This document shows positions 58,512-64,000 of a DNA stretch of 64,000 nt, one piece after another (the stretch's first letter is position 1; each line of letters begins with the position of its first letter). The position numbers and the translations under genes are program-made. Below the pieces are notes generated by a model, which worked only from the letters and a program-made list of their open reading frames with translations, was not told where the DNA came from and did not search any database. The stretch comes from Orlajensenia leifsoniae (GTDB lineage: Bacteria; Actinomycetota; Actinomycetes; Actinomycetales; Microbacteriaceae). Location: NCBI RefSeq assembly GCF_004570845.1, contig NZ_SPQZ01000003.1, forward strand, positions 186,001 through 250,000, in the 5' to 3' direction.

Positions 58512-58540
58512 AGTCTCTCTCGCTTTGCGATTCTTTCCAA
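58512..58540 (-). promoter_or_regulatory. hemQ promoter
   Basis: On the minus strand TTGGAA (-35, 58535-58540) and GAGACT (-10, 58512-58517) are separated by exactly 17 nt; ATG 58505 is 6 nt further. It lies in the 81-nt gap between hemQ and the DUF3618 gene. Confidence 0.6.
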
Positions 58541-58586
58541 AGCGGAGCGGATGCCGCCCGATTCCCGGGCGGCGGAGCGACCCCGA

Positions 58587-58889
58587 TCAGTCACGGGTCA
58601 CGAGCGTGACGATCCCCCAGACGGCTCCCCCGATGACGACGGCGACGCCGACGGCGACACCCGCGAGCGCCACGGGGTTCTCGGTGCGCAGACGACGCAG
58701 TTCTCGACCCCAGCGGTCGGTGCGCTCCCGCATCTTGCGGGGAACGTTGAGGCGGTCCTCGATGGCGTTCAGCGTGGAGGCCAGCTCTGTGCGGGCCCGC
58801 TTCACCTCGAGCCTCAGTTCGGGGCGCGACAGCTCGCTGAGCGGACGCGGCTCGAGAAGGCTCCTGGTGCTCAGATCAGTGGTTGTCAT
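58587..58889 (-). CDS. DUF3618 small membrane-anchored protein
   Basis: A 100-residue protein with the DUF3618 pattern (LSRPELRLEVKRARTELAST, LNAIEDRLNVPRKM) forming a helical cytoplasmic part, and one C-terminal helix (VALAGVAVGVAVVIGGAVWG). Function unknown; in actinobacteria it usually follows a holin-like gene as here. It overlaps that gene by 14 nt (58876-58889). Confidence 0.85.
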   Translation of the reverse strand: MTTTDLSTRSLLEPRPLSELSRPELRLEVKRARTELASTLNAIEDRLNVPRKMRERTDRWGRELRRLRTENPVALAGVAVGVAVVIGGAVWGIVTLVTRD

Positions 58890-59286
58890 ACGGTCCGACC
58901 CCCTTCACTACATCGACGTCGGTCTGGATGTGCTCCTTGATCGTCGCTTCGGGCGCCTTCGTCGCGCGCTTGTAGCTCGCGATCCCGATGAGCACGAGGA
59001 CCACGATGATGACGAGCAGGATGCCCGCGACGATCAGCGCGGCCAACCAGGCGGGAACGATCAGGGCGAACGCGAAGATCGCGGCCTCGATGAGCACGGC
59101 GAACAACCAGAACAGGAAGAACAGGGCCACCAGGAAGAGCCCGGCGGCGACACCGACGCTCTTGCCCCTGGCCGTCACTTCCGCCTTGAACGAGGCGATC
59201 TCGGCCTGGATCAGATCGCGGATCAGAGTGGGGAGTTCGCTGAGGAGCTCGACCAACGACTGCTTCTTGAGTTTGGGTTCAGGCAC
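58876..59286 (-). CDS. Phage holin family / actinobacterial Holin-X-type membrane protein
   Basis: A 136-residue protein with two long hydrophobic helices (VGVAAGLFLVALFFLFWLFA and FALIVPAWLAALIVAGILLV) behind an amphipathic helix (IRDLIQAEIASFKAEVTARG), matching the PF07332 holin-like family. Despite the name it is a chromosomal envelope gene in actinobacteria; there are no phage genes near. It overlaps the DUF3618 gene and lies 12 nt from the preceding YtxH-like gene, making a three-gene unit. Confidence 0.85.
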   Translation of the reverse strand: MPEPKLKKQSLVELLSELPTLIRDLIQAEIASFKAEVTARGKSVGVAAGLFLVALFFLFWLFAVLIEAAIFAFALIVPAWLAALIVAGILLVIIVVLVLIGIASYKRATKAPEATIKEHIQTDVDVVKGVGPYDNH

Positions 59287-59298
59287 TGCGCACCACCT

Positions 59299-59757
59299 CT
59301 ATTCGGATTCGGACGAGCTGGGCTTCTTCCGGGCCTGGCCCGACGGAGCCTTCGCTGCTGCGGGCTTGCGCGGAGCCGGCTTCGTGGCGGCCGGCTGGTC
59401 GACGGGCTCTGCCACCGTGTACGACTCGGTGTGGTGAACGGATGCCGCAGGCGCCGTGGCGGCCGAACTCGCTGCCGGACGTGCCGGGGTGGAGTACGAC
59501 CGGGTGGGAGCGGGCTTCGCCTTCGAGTTCGTCGCCGCAGAGATCAGCTTCTTGACGCCGTCGAGCACCGAGTCGGAGACATCTCCGACACGGGCGAGGG
59601 CGAAGTCCTTGGCGGTGTCGACTCCGCTCTGCACGGCCGGCGTGTTCCACACGCTCTCCGCTGCCGACTTGATCTGCTCGTAGCGCTGGCGGCCGGCACG
59701 TGCTCCCAGCACGTAGCCGACGGCGATTCCCGTCACGAAGAGGAGTTTGCCCCGCAT
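59299..59757 (-). CDS. YtxH-like small membrane-associated protein
   Basis: A 152-residue protein. The N-terminus MRGKLLFVTGIAVGYVLGAR and the following RYEQIKSAAESVW are typical of YtxH-like proteins, with one short membrane helix and a charged cytoplasmic tail. The last ~70 residues are Ala/Pro/Lys-rich and presumably disordered. ATG 59757 has GAGG about 8 nt upstream. A minus-strand TACGCT-type box near 59796-59801 gives the three-gene block a promoter separate from cgoX. Role unknown; envelope stress has been suggested for YtxH in Bacillus. Confidence 0.8.
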   Translation of the reverse strand: MRGKLLFVTGIAVGYVLGARAGRQRYEQIKSAAESVWNTPAVQSGVDTAKDFALARVGDVSDSVLDGVKKLISAATNSKAKPAPTRSYSTPARPAASSAATAPAASVHHTESYTVAEPVDQPAATKPAPRKPAAAKAPSGQARKKPSSSESE

Positions 59758-59869
59758 GCCGTACCTCAATCCCGGATCGTTGGCGATTGGTCCAGCGTAT
59801 AGCCCGCCTCGGGCGGTGACGAGGGGATTGACAACATTGCACCCCGGTCGCAGTGCGATCGGATGACGC

Positions 59870-61471
59870 TCATATTCCGGGTTCGGTATGCAGCGCGGTG
59901 CGGCGTAGGTGTCGCGCGGACTCCCGGGCATCCGGGATCACGGAGGCCAGTCCGGTGCCGGCCACCCACGATCCGACGACGGCGATGGTCTCGTCGGCGT
60001 CGAGGGTGTCGCGCACCTGCTGCACGCGCGCGCGCTGGCCGATCGCGGCGTGGGAGACGGCATCCGTCCACACCACCCGAGCCGATTCGACGAGGTGGGC
60101 GCGGGTGAGTGCGACTCCGAGGATGGCGGAGGCGTCGTCGAGGGCGAGGTCTTCCAACTCCTCGGTGCTCAGGTGCGTCGTCGGCAGCGGCTGCCCGACG
60201 CGACCGTAGGAGAGGCGCACCACGTTGCGTCCGTCCGCCGCGGCGTGGGCGCGCTCGGCCAGCCACGCCCACTTGGCCGAGGCGTGGGTGAGGGCCTTCG
60301 CCGTCACGCCGGGGGTATCCGAGGCGACGAGCACGCCGGTTCCCCGGGGTGCGTCGTCGAGGTCCGGGGCGTCGAGCACCAGGGTGACGATCTCGACGGA
60401 TGCCGCGGCCGGCCAACCGAGGTCGGCCAGGTGCGCCCAGTCCTCGCGAGCGGCGGCGAGGAGGGGCACAGCCACGCCGGCCGGCGCAGCGACCACGACC
60501 CGGCGGGCGCGCAGGTCGAGGCTCACGGAGGGTGCTTCGGTGCCGGTCGACGCCGGGTCTGCCGCAGACGCTGCGGCCGCTGCGGTCGGCGCTGCGGACG
60601 CCGTCACGGCCCAGCCCGGCTCGTTATTCACCTCGGTGGGCGCGAGTCCGTCGACGCTCACGCCCGTTCGGATCTCCCCGCCGAAGTGGCGGATGTCGGC
60701 GACCAGCGCCTCGACGAGACGCGACATCCCGCCACGAATGCCCTGAACAGCCGACCCCGCGGTCGCCGACGAGCGCAGCTCGGCGACGGCGCCCGACAGC
60801 GAGCCCATGCGGGTCATGGCGGCGTTCAGACCGGGAGCCACCAGCGCGACGTCGAGGTCGTCGGCGTCCACGGAGTAGACGCCTGTCGACAGCGGCGACA
60901 CGAGGCGATCGAGCACCTTGCTTCCCATGCGCTTGCGCACCAGCGGGCCCAGGCGCTGGGCGGGCCCGATCATCAGGATCGGCATGACGCGGTCGAGGTA
61001 GGCGCGCCACGCCCCTGCGGTTCCGATGACCGCGCGCACGTCGTCGGCGAGCGGCGACGCGGGAATGCCGAGCAGCGAGGTCTTCGGCGAGCGCACGGTC
61101 ATGGCGCCGCCGCCCGTGAGCGCAGGCAGGTGCAGCCACGAGCCTGCGGGGTTCGGACCGACGATCTGGTCGTCGATGCCGAGCTCGGCGAGCAGGGCCG
61201 CCACGGAACCCGTGCGGGTGGCGAAGCTCTCGGCGCCGACGTCGACGGTGAGACCGGCCACGTCCTGGGCGCGCACGCAGCCGCCGACGGCGTCCGCGGC
61301 CTCGAGCACCAGGGTGCGCAGGCCCACGTGCACGGCCTCGCGCGCGGCGACCAGGCCGGCGACGCCGCCACCGATGACGAGCACGTCGTACGGAGCGGCA
61401 TCCGGGGCGGCATCCGTCCCGGCGGGATCCGTCACGGAGCGGGGAGTGGCGTCGCGGCCGGCGTCGGTCAT
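59870..61471 (-). CDS. hemY: Coproporphyrinogen III oxidase, O2-dependent (CgoX/HemY)
   Basis: A 533-residue FAD enzyme oxidising coproporphyrinogen III to coproporphyrin III. DVLVIGGGVAGLVAAREAVH is the FAD-binding start, with LVLEAADAVGGCV following, and IAVVGSWVAGTGLASVI the C-terminal FAD contact. MTDAGRDATPR forms a short extra N-terminus. A ~30-residue Ala-rich insertion around residue 290 (TASAAPTAAAAASA) is unusual. ATG 61471 overlaps the hemE stop (ATGA). In actinobacteria the substrate is coproporphyrinogen rather than protoporphyrinogen, consistent with hemQ nearby. Confidence 0.92.
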   Translation of the reverse strand: MTDAGRDATPRSVTDPAGTDAAPDAAPYDVLVIGGGVAGLVAAREAVHVGLRTLVLEAADAVGGCVRAQDVAGLTVDVGAESFATRTGSVAALLAELGIDDQIVGPNPAGSWLHLPALTGGGAMTVRSPKTSLLGIPASPLADDVRAVIGTAGAWRAYLDRVMPILMIGPAQRLGPLVRKRMGSKVLDRLVSPLSTGVYSVDADDLDVALVAPGLNAAMTRMGSLSGAVAELRSSATAGSAVQGIRGGMSRLVEALVADIRHFGGEIRTGVSVDGLAPTEVNNEPGWAVTASAAPTAAAAASAADPASTGTEAPSVSLDLRARRVVVAAPAGVAVPLLAAAREDWAHLADLGWPAAASVEIVTLVLDAPDLDDAPRGTGVLVASDTPGVTAKALTHASAKWAWLAERAHAAADGRNVVRLSYGRVGQPLPTTHLSTEELEDLALDDASAILGVALTRAHLVESARVVWTDAVSHAAIGQRARVQQVRDTLDADETIAVVGSWVAGTGLASVIPDARESARHLRRTALHTEPGI

Positions 61472-62625
61472 GATCCCAGCGAGTGCACGAGTTCGACCAC
61501 GCGGGTGAGCACGTCGGGGTCGGTGTCGGGCGAGACGCCGTGGCCGAGGTTCACGACGTGGGCCGGAGCGCTCTGACCGCGCGACACGACGTCGCGCACG
61601 TGGGCCTCGAGCACGGGCCAAGGTGCGTAGAGCAGGGCGGGGTCGATGTTGCCCTGCAGCGGGACGGCGCCTCCGAGCCGGCGGTTGGCCTCGTCGAGCG
61701 GCACCCTGTAGTCCACGCCGACGACGTCGGCCCCGACGTCCCGCATGGCGGCGAGCAGCTCGCCGGTCCCGACGCCGAAGTGCACGATCGGCACGGTGCG
61801 ACGCTCGACCGACGGGTCGGCGCCCTCATCGTGCGGTCGAACCGAGTAGCTCATCCCGTGCACGTGCTTCAGGGCGCGGGCGGATGCCGGAGCCACGTGC
61901 TTCTCGTAGTCGGCCAGCGACAGCGCGCCGGCCCACGAGTCGAACAGCTGGGCCGCGCTGGCACCGGCCAGCACCTGCGCCCGCAGGAATCGGCCCGTGA
62001 CGTCGGCGGTCCACTCCATGAGAGCACTCCAGGACGCGGGGTCGGCGTGCATGAGGGTGCGGGCGGCGAGGTGGTCCTTCGACGGACCGCCCTCGACGAG
62101 GTAGGCCGCGAGGGTGAACGGGGCGCCGGCGAAGCCGATCAACGGAATGGAGCTGTTGCCGTCGCCGAGGGTGGAGAGGCCCGCGACGGTGAGCTTAACG
62201 GCCTCGGTGATGGGGGCGATCACGTCGTCGAGGCTTGCGGGATCGATCGACGTGAGGGCCGCGACCTGCGCCGACGTGCGCACGGCCTCGCCCATGACGG
62301 GCCCACGACCCGGCACGATCTCGACGTCGACGCCCACGAGCTTCAGGGGAACGACGATGTCGCTGAAGAAGATGCCGGCGTCGACCTTGTGGCGACGCAC
62401 GGGCTGCAGGGTGATCTCGCTCGCGAGAGCCGGGTCGAGGCAGGCGTCGAGCATCTTAGTGCCTACGCGCAGCTCGCGGTACTCGGGAAGCGAACGACCG
62501 GCCTGGCGCATGAACCAGACCGGAGGAATGTCCTGTCGCACGCCCTGATAGGCACGCACCAGTCGCGACTCGGTCGTGCGGCCACTGGACAGGGGGTGCT
62601 GCGACGGAAGACTCACGTGCTCCAT
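61468..62625 (-). CDS. hemE: Uroporphyrinogen decarboxylase
   Basis: A 385-residue enzyme decarboxylating the four acetate groups of uroporphyrinogen III to coproporphyrinogen III. PPVWFMRQAGRSLPEYRELR binds the substrate, GFAGAPFTLAAYLVEGG and FDSWAGALSLADY are typical. ATG 62625 with GGGAG 4 nt upstream starts at the usual family distance; an upstream frame is non-coding. First gene of the hemE-hemY pair, divergent from an alpha/beta hydrolase gene with only ~35 nt between their starts. Confidence 0.95.
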   Translation of the reverse strand: MEHVSLPSQHPLSSGRTTESRLVRAYQGVRQDIPPVWFMRQAGRSLPEYRELRVGTKMLDACLDPALASEITLQPVRRHKVDAGIFFSDIVVPLKLVGVDVEIVPGRGPVMGEAVRTSAQVAALTSIDPASLDDVIAPITEAVKLTVAGLSTLGDGNSSIPLIGFAGAPFTLAAYLVEGGPSKDHLAARTLMHADPASWSALMEWTADVTGRFLRAQVLAGASAAQLFDSWAGALSLADYEKHVAPASARALKHVHGMSYSVRPHDEGADPSVERRTVPIVHFGVGTGELLAAMRDVGADVVGVDYRVPLDEANRRLGGAVPLQGNIDPALLYAPWPVLEAHVRDVVSRGQSAPAHVVNLGHGVSPDTDPDVLTRVVELVHSLGS

Positions 62626-62660
62626 TGTCTCCCATGGCACCTGAGTACGAAGCTGGAGCA

Positions 62661-63545
62661 ATGCGCACAGCCATGGTGACGACCCCGGTGCTCGAGATCG
62701 CCTACGAAGAGGCCGGAAACCCGGACGGTCCGCCCGTCGTCCTGTTGCACGGGTTCCCCTATGACGTCCGTGCCTACGACGGTGTCGCGGCGCGCCTGGC
62801 CGAGGCCGGGGCGCGCGTGGTCGTCCCGTGGCTGCGCGGCTTCGGGCGCACCCGTTTCCGCTCGGAGGAGACCCTGCGCTCAGGGCAGCAGGGAGCCCTG
62901 GCTGCCGACCTGCTCGACCTGCTCGACGCCCTGGGCATCGAGCGGACCGTCGTTGCCGGTTACGACTGGGGTGGTCGAGCGGCGTGCATCGTCGCCGCTC
63001 TGCACCCCGAGCGAGTCGCCGGGCTGGTCACAGTCGGCGGCTACAACGTGCAGGACCTGGCGAAGGGGGCGGAAGCGGGGCCGCACGAGTTCGAGCCGAG
63101 CTACTGGTACAAGTTCTTCCTGCATTCCGAATGGGGGCGAAGCGGACTCGAGCGCAACCGGGAGGCGTTCTGCCTGCGGTTGTGGGAGCTGTGGTCACCC
63201 ACATGGACCGAGGCATCCGCCGCGTTCTCCGCCAGTGCGTCGAGCTTGGCGAACCCCGATTTCGTCGACGTGGTCGTGCACTCCTATCGCCATCGCTCCG
63301 GGCTGGTTGCGGGCGACCCGCGCTACGACGACATCGAGGGGCGCATTGCGCGGATGCCGCAGATCAGCGTGCCGACGGTGTCGCTCGACAGCGGCGCCGA
63401 CGGTGTGGCCGGCGACGACGACTCCCGCATCGACCTGCCGCACTTCACCGGCTCGTTCGACCGCATCCTGCTGCCCGGAATCGGGCACAACGTGCCACAG
63501 GAGGCGCCGGACGCTTTCGCGGATGCCGTGCTCAGGCTGCGCTGA
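62661..63545 (+). CDS. Alpha/beta hydrolase
   Basis: A 294-residue soluble hydrolase of the epoxide-hydrolase/haloalkane-dehalogenase-like group: VVLLHGFPYDVRAYDGVAAR (oxyanion region), nucleophile Asp in VAGYDWGGRAACIVAALHPE, and a catalytic His in LLPGIGHNVPQEAP. The Asp nucleophile rather than Ser points to the epoxide hydrolase branch, although the activity is not proven. Start uncertain: ATG 62661 has GGAG very near, ATG 62634 and 62673 are alternatives. Placed between hemE and hemA without an evident haem role. Confidence 0.82.
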   Translation: MRTAMVTTPVLEIAYEEAGNPDGPPVVLLHGFPYDVRAYDGVAARLAEAGARVVVPWLRGFGRTRFRSEETLRSGQQGALAADLLDLLDALGIERTVVAGYDWGGRAACIVAALHPERVAGLVTVGGYNVQDLAKGAEAGPHEFEPSYWYKFFLHSEWGRSGLERNREAFCLRLWELWSPTWTEASAAFSASASSLANPDFVDVVVHSYRHRSGLVAGDPRYDDIEGRIARMPQISVPTVSLDSGADGVAGDDDSRIDLPHFTGSFDRILLPGIGHNVPQEAPDAFADAVLRLR

Positions 63546-63570
63546 GGAGGGGCGCAGCCGCACCCCGAAC

Positions 63571-63595
63571 GGGGCCGCGCCGTGGGCGCGACCCC
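63571..63595 (+). terminator. Hairpin downstream of alpha/beta hydrolase
   Basis: GGGG-C-CGCGCC and GGCGCG-A-CCCC pair around a GTG loop (10 of 11 positions). A CCGTCG run rather than a T-tract follows, so it is only terminator-like. Confidence 0.55.
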
Positions 63596-63832
63596 GTCGT
63601 GCGCACCGCCCCTACGCGGGTTGCAGTGGAGACGGCAACGACGCCCGATCCGTGCGTGGGCAGCGGATGCGCGTCGAATCGTCGGTGGGCATCCCGGCGA
63701 GCCGGGCTGCTTGGGGTCATCCTAAGCACGCGAAGCACGCGCACGCATGTCCCCATCCGCGTGACGTGACGATCCGTTCCGCTGCCGAGCGGGGTCAGGG
63801 GCAGCCCCGCAGGAAGCACGCTCTCGAGCGAT

Positions 63833-63838
63833 TACACT
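63833..63838 (+). promoter_or_regulatory. -10 box of leaderless hemA promoter
   Basis: TACACT followed by 7 nt and GTG 63846. Confidence 0.55.
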
Positions 63839-63845
63839 CGAACCC

Positions 63846-64000
63846 GTGCTCATCTGTCTCTCCGCGAGTCACAAGAACTCGAGCTTCGACCTGCTCGAGC
63901 GATTGAGCGTCGATGCCGAACAACTCGGACGCCGCATCGTCGGCTCACATGACTCCCTCGGCGGTGCCGTCGTCGTCGCGACGTGCAACCGCTTCGAGGC
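63846..64000 (+). CDS. hemA: Glutamyl-tRNA reductase, 5' part (cut by window edge)
   Basis: The first 51 codons of hemA are present; the gene continues beyond the window. MLICLSASHKNSSFDLLERL and the nucleophilic Cys47 in VVVATCNRFE identify the enzyme, which reduces glutamyl-tRNA to glutamate-1-semialdehyde, the first step of the pathway completed by hemL to hemQ on the opposite strand. GTG start without ribosome site, 7 nt behind TACACT, so a leaderless message. Confidence 0.93.
   Translation, partial: MLICLSASHKNSSFDLLERLSVDAEQLGRRIVGSHDSLGGAVVVATCNRFE

Larger units (their letters stand above)
63546..63845. other. 300-nt intergenic region before hemA
   Basis: Contains a GC-rich hairpin at 63571-63595, several short direct repeats such as AAGCACGCGAAGCACGCGCACGCA-like runs around 63725-63746, and the hemA -10 box. 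No gene with plausible codon use or ribosome site is seen. Confidence 0.55.

Noticed and set aside
58876-59286. Prophage remnant because of the holin-family name
   Set aside because: PF07332-type genes are ordinary chromosomal envelope genes in actinobacteria; no other phage genes are present.
62661-63545. Alpha/beta hydrolase as a haem pathway gene
   Set aside because: Only proximity supports it; the family has no role in haem synthesis that I know.

Overview
The window is about 68% G+C, densely packed, and reads as chromosomal DNA of an actinobacterium, most probably of the family Microbacteriaceae. The grounds are strong G/C preference at third codon positions, frequent GTG/TTG starts, many start codons placed 6-7 nt behind a TANNNT box (leaderless mRNAs), a complete coproporphyrin-type haem cluster typical of Actinomycetota, and strong over-use of the octamer CGGATGCC/GGCATCCG. 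I see no tRNA, rRNA, CRISPR, prophage or transposase gene. Sixty protein genes are called; the last one (hemA) runs off the right edge.

Layout. 0-1.3 kb: a protein with an aegerolysin-like N-terminus and a papain-like C-terminus. 1.4-5.5 kb: a four-gene polyamine/iron/thiamine-type ABC importer. 5.5-8.3 kb: a DUF1707 membrane protein, then a GntR/LldR-type regulator with a double operator driving an L-lactate dehydrogenase-like flavoprotein. 8.4-11.4 kb: a GH3 beta-glucosidase with a divergent TetR regulator. 11.4-22.9 kb: a peptide transporter and an arginine/ornithine/proline-to-glutamate region (rocD, a DDAH-family hydrolase, Lrp regulator, putA, LysR regulator), interrupted by a GntR/YtrA regulator and a divergent RimK/RimB-like pair. 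23-32.5 kb: a secreted beta-helix protein, a PYROXD2-like oxidoreductase, DoxX/HxlR/hydrolase genes, an SRPBCC protein, an AI-2E-type permease and a thioesterase. 32.5-37.9 kb: the methylcitrate cycle genes prpC, prpB and prpD, preceded by a 3-hydroxyisobutyryl-CoA hydrolase, so valine and propionate breakdown sit together. 38-52 kb: mixed housekeeping and accessory genes (LysE exporter, PEBP-like protein, TrhO tRNA hydroxylase, LssY_C membrane protein, cysteine desulfurase-like enzyme, DHA2 exporter with TetR, PEP-mutase-like enzyme, ABC-2 exporter, DUF805, AcuI-like reductase, AlkZ-like glycosylase). 52.2-64 kb: hemL, hemB, hemD, hemC, hemH/cpfC, hemQ/chdC, three small envelope genes, cgoX and hemE on the minus strand, and divergent hemA on the plus strand, which together make haem from glutamyl-tRNA by the coproporphyrin branch.

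The most unusual structure is between the DDAH-family gene and rocD. Two long hairpins with unrelated stems carry the same 25-nt core in opposite orientations, so in the shared mRNA their loops are complementary over 25 nt. One stem contains the best ribosome-binding site and start codon of rocD. Other signals are families of GC-rich palindromic repeats that favour convergent gene junctions, a third hairpin of similar geometry downstream of lldD, a uniform -10/N6/start leaderless promoter architecture, and a 15-bp in-frame minisatellite in the hydrolase gene at 36.6-37.9 kb.
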